A stretch of 64,000 nt of DNA from DSYU01 sp964437595 (GTDB lineage: Bacteria > Chloroflexota > Anaerolineae > Anaerolineales > Anaerolineaceae), in assembly GCA_964437595.1 (NCBI GenBank), contig CAYTHO010000022.1, positions 1 through 64,000 of the forward strand, written 5' to 3'. Shown piece after piece: positions 7,881 to 17,400 of the stretch. The notes beneath the pieces were generated by a model, which saw only the letters and a program-made list of their open reading frames with translations, ran no database searches and was not told the origin of the DNA. A program made the position numbers and the translations under genes. The stretch's first letter is position 1; each line of letters begins with the position of its first letter.

Positions 7881-8087
7881 CCTACGAATAAGCTCATCAC
7901 CCGTGCATTATACGACATAGGCACGGGTTGTATGTGTTATTCCATGGGATTTTGAGGTAATGGTTTGTCCTTTATCTTTATAATAGCAGCTTAATAAGAT
8001 TATTTTGTGCGGTAAACGTAACAAAAGACGATGTGCGGTACCCGTTAGGAGCCTGTTGTGACTGACAAGAAATCGAGGCGGTGAAAA

Positions 8088-8405
8088 ATGGAGTCCAGGC
8101 TGCAATATATTTATGATCATTGGCTGGATTGTGATCGTGACACGATGCGGACGATTTACGATATTGTTCAAAGGGGCCAATTACTCCCAATCTTTTCTCA
8201 AGGAATTCCCGGTACACTAGGACATACAACTAGATATTCAACGAAGGTTGATTTTTCATACCGTTACCGCATGGCTGTTATGACAGACGAGGATCTACTT
8301 CAAGGGGTAGTTTCAGGTTGGATAAATTTATCTGATCGGGCGGCATGGCATATATACTATTTGGTCAATAGAGCGTTTCTCAAAAAGCAGGAATGGCTGC
8401 CTTGA
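8088..8405 (+). CDS. Hypothetical protein, 105 aa
   Basis: This small, soluble-looking protein is rich in Tyr, Asp and Arg, opening MESRLQYIYDHWLDCDRDTM. It shows no signal peptide or membrane segment. A GAGG lies about 9 nt before the ATG. Codon and base use are clearly less GC-rich than the surrounding genes, which fits recent acquisition together with the neighbouring iteron region. I do not recognise the family. The gap from the tRNA to this gene (7881-8087) holds nothing I can identify. Confidence 0.6.
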   Translation: MESRLQYIYDHWLDCDRDTMRTIYDIVQRGQLLPIFSQGIPGTLGHTTRYSTKVDFSYRYRMAVMTDEDLLQGVVSGWINLSDRAAWHIYYLVNRAFLKKQEWLP

Positions 8406-8439
8406 GGAACGCCAGTCCAAAAAAATGTCTAAATGTCTT

Positions 8440-8488
8440 TCCCTTGAGAGCGCGCGCGAGCGAAGCTCGCGCTCTTAAATTCAAGGGA
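8440..8488. repeat. 49-bp palindrome
   Basis: The outer arms are TCCCTTGA (8440-8447) and TCAAGGGA (8481-8488). An inner stem pairs CGCGAGC with GCTCGCG around GAA. It lies 35 bp after the small hypothetical gene and directly beside the AT-rich segment and iterons. It could be a terminator-like structure or a part of an origin. Confidence 0.75.
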
Positions 8489-8706
8489 TTAATTCCAAAG
8501 AGATTATTTCAACGTCATTAATTCCCTGTCATTAATTCGTTACCCCCCTGCCAGGTATCTCGAGACACCAGGCGTCTGGTATCTCGATGTAACCCGTGCC
8601 TGGATACTGCAAATACCATGCACCTGTTAGGCCTGCAACACGCGCGTGTCACATGATGTAACAGGCGCGTGTTATATGATGTAACAGGCGCCTGTCACAT
8701 CATTGG
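8488..8706. repeat. AT-rich segment plus iteron-like array (possible replication origin)
   Basis: ATTAATTC occurs at 8488, 8517 and 8531 in an AT-rich stretch. From about 8541 to 8706 follow roughly seven degenerate 22-24 bp units. The last three are the clearest, at exact 23-bp period (starts 8638, 8661, 8684), each beginning with a 12-bp palindrome-like core such as ACAGGCGCCTGT followed by an 11-bp arm such as ATATGATGTA. An earlier core is CCAGGCGTCTGG at 8568-8579. The layout (AT-rich repeats beside iterons beside a DNA-binding protein gene) is that of iteron-controlled origins. It could instead be an operator array. Confidence 0.6.
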
Positions 8707-9530
8707 GAAGGTTCCCCGTCAGATGGCGGTTCCATTGGATCATTTTGTGGGTCGAGGAGTGGATGCAGCCGGCGGCGGCGGGCTGCTTTGCGGCAGGCGG
8801 GGCAGCGGGTGTTGGGGTTGCGGCTGGCGGAGTGAAATATCGCGCCGCACGCGCATGCGTGCTCGATCTCATCGCGCTTGGCGGGCATGGGGGCGGCGAT
8901 GCTGCCCCGGTAATAGGGGTCCCACGCGGCGATCCTGCCCTGTTTCCATAGGAATTCATTGAGCTGTTTGGGCGTGGTGAAGGGCCGGAAGGGATCGTAA
9001 GGCTCCTGCTCATTTGGCCCGCTGCCGTAGAACCAGAATTCGGCCATGGTGATCGGGTGGCCACAGTCTTTGGCCATTTGTTTCCCGGCGGGCGAGTTGG
9101 GGTCGCAGTAAATGGCGTATTCCAGCGCTCGCAGCAGCCCGGCGATGCTCCAGTCGCGCACCTGGCTGAACCCGCCGTCGATGTGCTGGCCCATGTCGCG
9201 GATGTAGCCTTTTCGCTCCAGCGACCGCACCAGTGCCAGCACCTGGTTGTAGGATACATCGGCCTCTTCGCTGATTTTGCGCAGCGAGCAGAAGACGTAG
9301 CCTTTGCCGTTCCAATCGAAGGTGAGCAGGCGCTTCGCCAGCCAGGCCTCGGCGGGCTTCAGCCCCAGGGCCCGCTCGTAGCGGTCCAGCGCGCCGGGGT
9401 ACGAATACGCGCCGCCGGGGCACTGCTTGCCGGCGTTTTCCACGATGACCTGTCCCCAGCGGTCGATAAAACTCTCCCCTTTTTGCAATTTGCTTGTATT
9501 CAGGTATATGCTGAAATCATGATCATCCAT
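8700..9530 (-). CDS. Winged-helix, zinc-ribbon protein; candidate replication initiator
   Basis: This 276-aa protein has a winged helix-turn-helix near the first third (KRLLTFDWNGKG, then SLRKISEEADVSYNQVLALV and RSLERKGYIRDMG). Near the C-terminus, CAC and CPAC pairs form a probable zinc ribbon, followed by a basic KAARRRR patch. ATG 9530 is preferred because AGGAGG lies 10 nt upstream; the frame stays open to ATG 9626, which has no ribosome-binding site. The stop codon overlaps the last iteron. The architecture resembles replication-initiation (Rep or phage O-like) proteins, but the family is not certain. ATTAATTCG occurs on both sides of the gene (8531 and 9664). Confidence 0.65.
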   Translation of the reverse strand: MDDHDFSIYLNTSKLQKGESFIDRWGQVIVENAGKQCPGGAYSYPGALDRYERALGLKPAEAWLAKRLLTFDWNGKGYVFCSLRKISEEADVSYNQVLALVRSLERKGYIRDMGQHIDGGFSQVRDWSIAGLLRALEYAIYCDPNSPAGKQMAKDCGHPITMAEFWFYGSGPNEQEPYDPFRPFTTPKQLNEFLWKQGRIAAWDPYYRGSIAAPMPAKRDEIEHACACGAIFHSASRNPNTRCPACRKAARRRRLHPLLDPQNDPMEPPSDGEPSQ

Positions 9531-9710
9531 GCCGGGCAAGCCTCCTAAACAAATCGCATCATGGAACCCGAATGTAAAGACGGGCGTATTGATGCAGATT
9601 TCACCTTGCGGTTTGTTCGCCATCATTTTACAACAGAATGGCGATTAATAGAACAAATGTCAATTAATTCGGCTGTGTCTCAGCGTTGAGGATGGAAGGT
9701 CGTGCTTAAT

Positions 9711-9745
9711 GCAAAAAGGGCAGGCGGCCTTTTGCCGCCCACCCT
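9711..9745 (-). terminator. Rho-independent terminator of the hydrolase operon
   Basis: Read on the minus strand, a GC-rich stem (GGGCGGC against GCCGCC plus flanking pairs) with an AAAA-containing loop is followed by TTTTTGC. It lies about 25 bp beyond the stop codon of the alpha/beta hydrolase. Confidence 0.8.
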
Positions 9746-9769
9746 CTTTGGAAAAGGGCGCTGCGCTCT

Positions 9770-10918
9770 TTATTCGCGCAAAGCTCCGGCCTGTTTTTTC
9801 CGCAGATCGTCCAGCCAATCCAGCATCACCTGAACCGCGAGGCCCATATTGCCGATGGCGCAGTGATGCGCGGCCTGGTCGGCATCAGTGAACATGCGGC
9901 CCTGGATCGATTTTGCGTTGGTCAGCGCTTTCCACTGCTTCTGGTACAGCACCGGCGGCTGGAAGGTATCTTTCTCTCCAGCGAGGAGCAGTACATCCTG
10001 GTCAACCAGCTCGGAGTGCAAGAACTCTTTATTCATGGCAAGTTCCCAGCGCACCACATCCAGCAGGTCTTCCTTCTGTGTGATGAAGAGCGTATGGTGA
10101 ACCACCTGGCTCATCATGGCCGTTTTCATTTTCAGGCGGATCTGAGCGCGCATGATCCCTTCATGCTTCATCATCCATTCGACCAGCGAGCGCATCCCTC
10201 CGCCGGTGCTTTCGAGCCAGTCCAGCAGCGGGGGAAATACGATGACGCGTTTGATGCGTTTTTCAAAGGCGGCTGCGCGCAGGCACCAGTATCCGCCCAT
10301 CGAGATGCCCAGAATCGTCACATCCGTCAGGCCAAAGAAATCGAGGATGGCGCTGACCGGTTTCTCCCAGGCATGATCAAAAGGCAGGTGGTGTTTGTGC
10401 AGGGGTTCTCCCTGGCCCGGGCCTTCAAAGGCGATGACTTCATAGCCGCCTTCCGAAAATAATTTCCAAATACCGTAAAACTCTTCGATGAAGGAATCGA
10501 AGCCGCCGTGGATGAGGACCGTCCCTTTTTTCTGGCCTACGGGCGCCAGCACATTGGCCGATAAGAACCCGGTTCCGTAAGGAACTTTATGCTGCTGGAT
10601 ATTGTCGTCTTGAAATGCCTGGTAGAACGTGCCGCGGAAGCTGTCGTAGAGCTTGTGCTTGTCTGGGTCTGAAGGCCTGGTGAGAAACTCGGCTGCGCGG
10701 TAATAGAAAGCGGCGTTCTTCAGCCGGTTTTCGCGCAGGGCTTCCTGCGCCAGGGCCGAGAAGACGTTCTTTGAGTCTTCTACGGTCTGGATGGCCTGCC
10801 CGGCTTTGGTTAGATCCTCCAGCCGGGTGTACCCCTCCGAATACCACCGGTTGAACTGAAGGTTAAAAAACGGGTTCTTATGGAATTTATGAAATCCAAC
10901 GGGTAAAACGGTCTTCAT
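9770..10918 (-). CDS. Alpha/beta hydrolase (FrsA / pseudooxynicotine-hydrolase-like)
   Basis: This 382-aa protein has a helical N-terminal cap of about 130 residues followed by an alpha/beta hydrolase core. The oxyanion strand is LIHGGFDSF, the nucleophile elbow is GISMGG, the probable acid is in AGEKDTF, and the likely histidine is in AAHHCA. It would hydrolyse an ester or a C-C bond; the substrate is unknown. ATG 10918 has GGAGG 6-7 nt upstream, better than ATG 10930. It lies 39 nt after a TetR gene in the same operon, so a small-molecule signal sensed by that repressor probably controls it. Confidence 0.82.
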   Translation of the reverse strand: MKTVLPVGFHKFHKNPFFNLQFNRWYSEGYTRLEDLTKAGQAIQTVEDSKNVFSALAQEALRENRLKNAAFYYRAAEFLTRPSDPDKHKLYDSFRGTFYQAFQDDNIQQHKVPYGTGFLSANVLAPVGQKKGTVLIHGGFDSFIEEFYGIWKLFSEGGYEVIAFEGPGQGEPLHKHHLPFDHAWEKPVSAILDFFGLTDVTILGISMGGYWCLRAAAFEKRIKRVIVFPPLLDWLESTGGGMRSLVEWMMKHEGIMRAQIRLKMKTAMMSQVVHHTLFITQKEDLLDVVRWELAMNKEFLHSELVDQDVLLLAGEKDTFQPPVLYQKQWKALTNAKSIQGRMFTDADQAAHHCAIGNMGLAVQVMLDWLDDLRKKQAGALRE

Positions 10919-10957
10919 TCTATCCTCCATGGATAGGAAAATTGCGCCTTTGACGCA

Positions 10958-11602
10958 TTACAAATATCCCCAGCGCTCGGGGTGGTGATAGATTGCGCGC
11001 GCCAGCAGGCGGATGACGATATCCAGTTTCTCCATAAAGAATGGGCGGGCGGATTCGACGGGTACGCTGCGGTCGATGAGCCCGTACATTTCTATTTTGA
11101 TCCCGGCAACGACCCACATTAAAAGCTGCTGCACCTCCTCTGGCGTGGAGCGAAAATCGCTGGAGTCGATGCCCGTGTACCAGCTGCCCCAGACGCTCAG
11201 CCCTTCGCTCCAGTGTTCCTTCAAATAGGGCGCCAATAAGTGTTTGGCCTCGCCGTCCATAAAAGACATAAACAGCCTGAAGTGGTCGGGGTTCTTTTCG
11301 AGAAAGGCAAACGAAGAATCGATGATGATGCGCAGCCTGGCGAGAATTTCGCCCGGCCACTGCTGGGTGCGGCCTGCCAGTTCTTCAACGAAGCGTTTGA
11401 CAGAAAGGTCCACCAGGAACAGGTAAAGATTGTCTTTGCTTCCAAACCAGTAGAAGATACTCCCTTTTGGGATGCCTAATTCTTTGACGATATTATTGGT
11501 GGAAGCTTCTTTAAAGCCGCGGCTGGCAAATTCGGTCATGCAGGCGCGGATGATTTTTTCCTGCTCCACTGCTGGAAGCTTATCGAATGCTTTGCGTGAC
11601 AC
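10958..11602 (-). CDS. TetR/AcrR-family transcriptional repressor
   Basis: This is a 214-aa protein. Residues 10-60 form the TetR DNA-binding helix-turn-helix (ACMTEFASRGFKEASTNNIV, then GIPKGSIFYWFGSKDNLYLF). The rest is the helical ligand-binding domain. It is the first gene of a two-gene operon with the hydrolase. A perfect palindrome lies at its own transcription start, which strongly suggests autoregulation. The ligand is unknown; the hydrolase substrate is the natural guess. Confidence 0.92.
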   Translation of the reverse strand: MSRKAFDKLPAVEQEKIIRACMTEFASRGFKEASTNNIVKELGIPKGSIFYWFGSKDNLYLFLVDLSVKRFVEELAGRTQQWPGEILARLRIIIDSSFAFLEKNPDHFRLFMSFMDGEAKHLLAPYLKEHWSEGLSVWGSWYTGIDSSDFRSTPEEVQQLLMWVVAGIKIEMYGLIDRSVPVESARPFFMEKLDIVIRLLARAIYHHPERWGYL

Positions 11603-11650
11603 AATCCTTTTCCTTCTTGAGAGAGGGTATGCAAGACGGCTTTTCTAAAA

Positions 11651-11668
11651 TTTGACCACCTGGTCAAA
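11651..11668. promoter_or_regulatory. TetR-type operator palindrome
   Basis: TTTGACCA and TGGTCAAA form a perfect inverted repeat with a two-base CC centre. It lies immediately downstream of the -10 element, covering the predicted transcription start, a classic position for steric repression. Confidence 0.85.
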
Positions 11669-11697
11669 ATTGTAGCGCGAATTTTGCAGCCTGTCAA
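11669..11697 (-). promoter_or_regulatory. Promoter of the TetR-hydrolase operon
   Basis: On the minus strand, TTGACA (11697-11692) and TACAAT (11674-11669) are separated by 17 nt. The operator begins at the base after the -10. Confidence 0.85.
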
Positions 11698-11782
11698 TAG
11701 CCAGCGCGCGGGTGGGGGGGCTGGCAGGCCGATCTGGTAGAAACCGCGATCCATATTACAATAGTGGAGAATAAGGGGATAA

Positions 11783-12781
11783 ATGATGCAAAAGAGACTT
11801 GTTGCAAGGATGTGTGTCTTTCTGCTGGGGGCCCTGCTGGCGGCCTGCCAGCCGCCCGCCGAAGCCATCGAGCGGGCCGTGGCCCAAACGGTAACGGCGT
11901 ATGAGCGTACGCGCGAGAGCGCGCGAGAGAGCGAGTGCGCCTGCCCGCCCACGGCCCTCCCGGCCCAGGGCGGCGCGACCCAGGCGGCGGAGCCGCCCGC
12001 CGCGGCGCAGAGCACGCCCGCGCCCGCGGGCACTGCCACGGTAGAGGCAGTGGCCTCCGCGCCCACCCTCCCGCCAACCGAAGCCACCCCGACCCTGCCC
12101 GAGGTAATCGGCACGCCCGCGGCGCCCGGCACGCTGGGCGCGGATGGGGTGTACACCTTTGTGGATGGTTCCGGCGGGGATATTTTCTCCGCCAAAGATG
12201 GGGTGATGATCGAGAGCTGGCCGGATAAAAACGGCGGCGGGCACAACAATACCCAGTTCGAGCGCGACCACCGCACGCTGATGCAGTTCGAACTGTCGCC
12301 CATCCCGGCCAATGCCACCCTGCTGGATGCCACCCTGTACCTGTATCACAGCTACGAGCCGGAGGATGGGATCGTCGCCACCGTGACCATCTATTCGCTG
12401 TCCGCCGCCAACGCGGGCTGGCACGCCGGCGTGCAAGACCTGGACCCCGCCGCCGCGGGGGAGTTCTGCTGGAACGCGCTGGCTTCGGATGGGGCGGGTG
12501 GCGTGCTGATCCCCTGGGCCGGCAGCCCGGGCGCCTCTACCCCCGGCGTGGATTTCGAGCCGGACCCCATCGCCACATTTGAATTTGATGAAAATACCCC
12601 GCTGGGCGCCGAAATTGCCGTTCCGCTCAAGCTGGAGCGCGTGCAGGGCTGGCTCGGCGCGCCCAACACCAACTACGGGATGATCTTCTTCTCCTCCACC
12701 AACAGCGGGCACGTGGCGCAGTCGGACCACCCCAAACCTGAGCTGCGGCCCAAGCTGGTGGTGCGGTACAGGTTGGATTAG
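11783..12781 (+). CDS. Secreted lipoprotein with DNRLRE-type domain
   Basis: This 332-aa protein has a lipoprotein signal peptide: MMQKRLVARMCVFLLGALL followed by the lipobox AAC. Residues 40-115 are a Pro/Thr/Ala-rich spacer, likely surface-exposed. Residues 120-332 resemble the DNRLRE beta-sandwich domain found on surface and wall proteins (SAKDGVMIESWP start, LMQFELSPIPANATLLDATL, GWLGAPNTNYGMIF). Two neighbouring ATGs (11783 and 11786) follow AAGGGG. No partner genes are apparent; it is convergent with the ATPase operon. It probably acts as a surface adhesin or structural module. Confidence 0.75.
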   Translation: MMQKRLVARMCVFLLGALLAACQPPAEAIERAVAQTVTAYERTRESARESECACPPTALPAQGGATQAAEPPAAAQSTPAPAGTATVEAVASAPTLPPTEATPTLPEVIGTPAAPGTLGADGVYTFVDGSGGDIFSAKDGVMIESWPDKNGGGHNNTQFERDHRTLMQFELSPIPANATLLDATLYLYHSYEPEDGIVATVTIYSLSAANAGWHAGVQDLDPAAAGEFCWNALASDGAGGVLIPWAGSPGASTPGVDFEPDPIATFEFDENTPLGAEIAVPLKLERVQGWLGAPNTNYGMIFFSSTNSGHVAQSDHPKPELRPKLVVRYRLD

Positions 12782-12812
12782 CGCGAGCAGCGGACGGGGT
12801 TGGGAAACATTC

Positions 12813-12852
12813 TCGCTGACGCGAGCGTCGGCAAAGGATTGCCGACCTACAG
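12813..12852 (-). repeat. Third copy of the GTCGGCAAT interspersed repeat (inverted)
   Basis: Read on the minus strand this copy matches 1471-1507 nearly base for base: GTCGGCAATCC, then TTGCCGACGCTCGCGTCAGCGA. It sits between the convergent lipoprotein and ATPase genes. The rest of this 185-bp gap shows nothing else I can name. Confidence 0.8.
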
Positions 12853-12966
12853 TGGAGCTGCTGGCGCGGGCGGCGGACAGGGTGTGAAGGCGAAAATGGG
12901 ACCGCTGATGAACGCGGATAAGACCCATGTTCTTATTCGCGCCTATTATGGCTCTTCTTATGGCGT

Positions 12967-14406
12967 TTAGCGGGAGCGCACCCAATCGCAGAAGACGGAA
13001 CCGGATATCTCCAACCGGGTGAATTCGCCCTGTTCGTCTGGGTCCCTGCCAATCAGGAAGCCGTAATCGAGCAGGGAGCGGATGACTGCGTTATCGCTGC
13101 CATCCACACGGCCTGCGTTAGCGATCTTCTTGAGCACGCTGCGCTCTTTCGGCTCGAAGCGCTCCCAATAATGGCGGTAGTAGAAGGAGTCCATATCTCG
13201 GCTGAACTCATTCTTGATTTCATTCCGCGCGTCTTTCCGCCGCCGCACATCGATGGAATGGTTATAGAACACCGAGGCTGCTGCCTGGAGCGGAAGGGGC
13301 ATGAGCCCTGCCAGCCCGATCAGGTAATCTATCTCTTCTTTCTTGTAGTTCAAAGGCTGTTCCGCTTCCTCGGCGGGCTCGCGGATCAGGCTGCGCGCCT
13401 CTTCCGGTGATAAAGAGCCCATGGTGATGTACTGGTTGAACAGCCCGAAGAAGGGCGACCCCGGCTGGCTGCCGTGCTCGGGTTGGATGGTGGAGGGGTG
13501 GCGGTAGGAGGATGTGACCCAGGCGATCTTTCCATCGCTGTCGTATGAGATCGAGCGCAGCAGGTTAAAGAAGGTGATATCGAAGGAGGGGTCCTGGCCC
13601 AGCTTTTCAAACTCATCCAGGAACAGGATGTATTTCCAGCCTTTCTGCTGGATCCGATTGAAAAACGAGGTCATATATTCGGCGGAGATGCTTGATTGAA
13701 CGTTGAAATGCGTTTCGCCGGGGTCGCCGTGCTGGAGGGTAGCCTCGCCGGTTTTCAGCACAATGTAGCGGTAGAACTGCGCGGCGTTGGTGATGCCGCT
13801 CTGCAGGTTGAGGTTGACCAGCACCAGGCTCTGGTTTTCCGCCGCGGTCAGGTACTCCTGGCGAATGCGCGGGTTGCACAGCAGCTTGATGAACGAGGTT
13901 TTGCCCGATCTGCGCGCGCCCATGATGGCGAGGCAGTTAAGCTGCGGGCCCAGCACGCGGTTGAAGAACTCGCGTACCTGGGCTTTGCTGCGGTAGTACC
14001 GTTTGGGGTCAGAAATGGGCGAGCCGACAATGTAAGGGCTGCGGTACTTCCAGCCTTCCATGTGGTCCTCGTCTGACCGGGCGGGCAGCGCGGCGACGGT
14101 GATATCGGCCTGCTCCTCGGGGGTCAGGTTGGCCTTGCGGATCTGTTCCAGCTCGGCTTCCACCCGCAGGTGCTCGTGCTCTACCTGCTCGCCCAGCAGG
14201 CGAAGCTGCTCCTGCTGGTGGAGGATCTGTTGGGCCTGTTCCGTCGCTTTGGCCAGCATGGCGTTTTTCTCATTCTCGATCTGGTTCTGCAGTTCCTCGC
14301 GCTTTTCTTTGTGGGCCAGGCGCGCGCTGTACAGGCTGAGCACAAAACCCAGGAGGGCAATCGCAGCGGTTACCACCACATTCAACAGGGAGATCTCATC
14401 GCTCAT
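12967..14406 (-). CDS. Membrane-anchored P-loop ATPase with coiled coil
   Basis: This is a 479-aa protein. One N-terminal transmembrane helix (residues about 7-27) is followed by a long charged coiled coil (about 28-95) and an ORC/STAND-like ATPase domain. Walker A is GARRSGKTS (163-171) and Walker B is ILFLDEFEK (260-268). A possible sensor arginine/threonine region is TSSYRHPS. The C-terminal part looks like a winged-helix region (SVLKKIANAGRVDG onward). It is translated 39 nt after the triple-GAF ATPase in one operon, and the two ATPase domains are similar in layout. I infer a membrane effector or scaffold of the GAF protein. The function is not known. Confidence 0.75.
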   Translation of the reverse strand: MSDEISLLNVVVTAAIALLGFVLSLYSARLAHKEKREELQNQIENEKNAMLAKATEQAQQILHQQEQLRLLGEQVEHEHLRVEAELEQIRKANLTPEEQADITVAALPARSDEDHMEGWKYRSPYIVGSPISDPKRYYRSKAQVREFFNRVLGPQLNCLAIMGARRSGKTSFIKLLCNPRIRQEYLTAAENQSLVLVNLNLQSGITNAAQFYRYIVLKTGEATLQHGDPGETHFNVQSSISAEYMTSFFNRIQQKGWKYILFLDEFEKLGQDPSFDITFFNLLRSISYDSDGKIAWVTSSYRHPSTIQPEHGSQPGSPFFGLFNQYITMGSLSPEEARSLIREPAEEAEQPLNYKKEEIDYLIGLAGLMPLPLQAAASVFYNHSIDVRRRKDARNEIKNEFSRDMDSFYYRHYWERFEPKERSVLKKIANAGRVDGSDNAVIRSLLDYGFLIGRDPDEQGEFTRLEISGSVFCDWVRSR

Positions 14407-14445
14407 AGGTACCTCTGTGACTCGGTTCTCGGCCCGGCGGGCGCG

Positions 14446-17400
14446 TTAATGGTTCAGGCAGTAGATCCAGCGCGAGAAGAAGGGGATCACGCCGCGGTAG
14501 CCCGCTACGCTGGCGGGAACCACCAGGCGTTCGATCAGCTTGCGGGCGATCAGGTGGTTCAGGCCATCGGTGATCTGCTGGGGGCTGTAGTTCTGCATCT
14601 GGGCGCGGATGCGGGTTTCCGGCACCCACTGCTGGCCGTCTTCATTGCAGTTGGCAATTTCTGTGGCGAGGTCCATTTCGATGGGGTCCAGCTCATTGGT
14701 GATAAACACGCACAGCCCGCTCACCTTCGACTTCTGCTTGATCACGCGCAGCGTATCTTCCAGGGAGACGAAATTGATGTGGTTCTTCTGGTTCATCTGG
14801 AGGATCAGCTCGTGGCAGAAAGTTTGCAGCAAGAGCGGGTGCCCATGCGTTACGCGCACTAGCTCATCCACGGCGCTCTCTTCGATGAATACCCTGTCCT
14901 TGAGCGGGAGGCGGATCAGGTCTCTGGCCTCTTCTTCTTCCAGGTAAGATACTTCTTTCTGCAGGGTAAAGGCGGAAATCAGGGCGATGTACGGTTTGGA
15001 GGTACCTTCCAGCAGGCGCGACCCGGCTACGATGAAGCCTACGTGCGGGTTGTACTGCATCTCGTGGCGCAGCAGCCCAAAGATCTCGGCGTGGATGGCC
15101 CCATCCATCACCTTCTGATCGAGTACTTCGAATTCATCGAACATTAACAGCACCATGCCCGGGTCGATGCAGCCGCCAATGGCGCGCATGAAGGAGGAGA
15201 AGGCCTCGGAAGGGTTGTTGTCAAAAGCGGCCTTGCCCGGCATATCCGGTGCTTTGCTAACCAGCGGGTGCTCGGTCATGTGATGGTGGATCAACCTGAC
15301 AATTTCATGCAGGAAATCGCGGTCGCTTTTGGCCCAGTTTCCCTGCATGTCGATATGGATGGGGACGATGGGGAAGCTTTGATTCATGCGCAGGTCTTCG
15401 CTGAACTTGCCCCGCGCAAGCTGGACGAGGATGGAGCTTTTTCCCACCCGCTTCTGCCCAAACAGCACCATCACGTTATTCTGCCCCGCGCCGCGCAGGT
15501 TGGATTTGACCCAGGCATAGATATCCTGCCGGCCAAAGAACGGACCGCCGCTGGCAACCGCGGCCCCGGTAACGTAGGGGTTTTCCACCTGGACCACTAA
15601 CGACGCGGGCGCTGTTTGAATCACCTGCAGCCATTGTTCGATGATGCGGGTGAAGATTTGCGCTTCCGGGCGGGGGAGCCCCTCGGCTTTCTTGCGCATT
15701 TCGGTCAGGGTGTACACGGTCTGGCCGTATTTGGTATCGCTGCGCTGCGCGTTGAGCGAATCGGCTACCTGTGTTTTTAAGTCGATGAAGAAGCGGGCCG
15801 CCTCGGCCATAAAGAACTGCGGGTCGAGCAGGTGTGGTGTGGTTTGGAGCTGGCGGTTGTTGGCCGCATCGATGATGCCGGAAATCGTCCTCAGTTCCAG
15901 CGCATCGCTCATATTCTGGAACAGGATAGTGGCTTCCGGGCCATCCATCAGGAATTCAGCGTGCTTGCCAACCTGGGCCGGCAGGTTCCTTAAAATCTGC
16001 GGGTCGAAGTCGTGCTTGAACAGGGCGGCATAATAATCGATGATCTGGGCGTTGGCTGGCCGGTTCGCGCGCAGCCGCTCGGCGGTCTGGTTGAGGATGC
16101 TGATCGAGTGCCAGCGGTCGCGCCCAAAATTGTGCAAGGTGGGGAGCAGGTTGAACTGCTCGCGGTTGATCTGGTCGGCCAGGCGTTCGGCTTCCAGCAG
16201 GCGGGCATTTTCCAGGGCGATGGCGGCGGTCTGGGCGATCAGGTCGAAGACCAGCTCATCCAGCTCGCTGAAATACGTGGTCTCCTTCTCGCCCGCCCGC
16301 TCGCGCATCTTGGTTTCAACTTTCAGCACGCCGACCAGTTTTTCGCCTACCATGAGCGGCGCGCCCATGAAGGACTCGCACTTCTGCGCGCCGGTGAAGT
16401 TGAACTCATCGTAATGCCCCAGGTGATGCGGGTGGCGGGTCAGCTCCAGGTTGCTGCGGGCAATGAACGACTTTGGCTTCATCGCGATCCACACCGTCAG
16501 CCCGACCCGATCCTTGCGGTTGGAAGGGGTTTCCTCCTTGATGGGTTTTAGCTCGTAAATGCGCACGTTGGGGCCCAGCGTGGCCCATCCGACGGCGGCC
16601 CATTCCGGCTGGATGAGGTAGTTGCCGTCGCGCAGGAACAGCGCGCAGGCGCGGGCGTTGAACAACCTGGCGGTGGCGGTCACCACTTTGTTGACCAGGG
16701 AAGGCACGTCCAGGCCGCCGCGCAGAATCTCCATAATGGTGGGCTGCGCATCACGGATCACCTGGTAGCGGGTGGGGCCCTGCTCCTGGATGCGGATGAT
16801 CGCCAGGGCCACATCCTGGTTGAGGGCCTGGAAGCGTTGGCGGGCTTCATCGGAGAAGTAGCGATCATCGGGTACGCCAATGGTGGAGGTATTTTCCACT
16901 TTGATGACGCCGATGATCGTACCGCCCACGCGCAGCGGCGCGCCCAAGAACGCGCCGCACACGGTGTTGTTCACATCTGGAAAATTGAATTTGTCGTAGC
17001 CCCCGCGGTGGTGCGGGTGGCTGCGCAGTTCGTTAATGTCGCGAGCGTAGACGGTTTCGCCGGTGGCGGCAATATAGGCCGTCAGGCCCACCTTCTCCTT
17101 GCTGGCGCGCACTTCTTCCTCGGTGGGGAGTATGTAGGAGCGGATCACGGTGCGCAAGATTTGCGAGCCGCTGCCGGCGCGCTGGGTGAGGGTTTTGCGC
17201 TGCGGGTCGGTCAGGTAGATGGCGCAGGAATCGGCGCGCATCACGGAAGCCATGACGGCCACGATGATATCGAGGAAGCTGTCCATCTCGCCTTCGGTGG
17301 CGGCGGCTTCGTTGATCACATCGCGCGTCCAGGCGGTCAGCGCGGCATCCATTTCGTCGCGGGCGGCCATTTTCTGGTAGACCACGCATTTGCTGGCCAC

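Noticed and set aside
8440..8488. Rho-independent terminator
   Set aside because: The stem is strong but is not followed by a T-run on either strand, so I listed it only as a palindrome.
8541..8706. CRISPR-like array
   Set aside because: Repeat units are degenerate and directly adjacent with a 23-bp period and palindromic cores. There are no unique spacers of 30 bp or more and no cas genes.
10958..11602. Antibiotic efflux regulator assignment for the TetR gene
   Set aside because: The adjacent gene is a hydrolase, not a pump, and nothing in the ligand domain identifies a drug.
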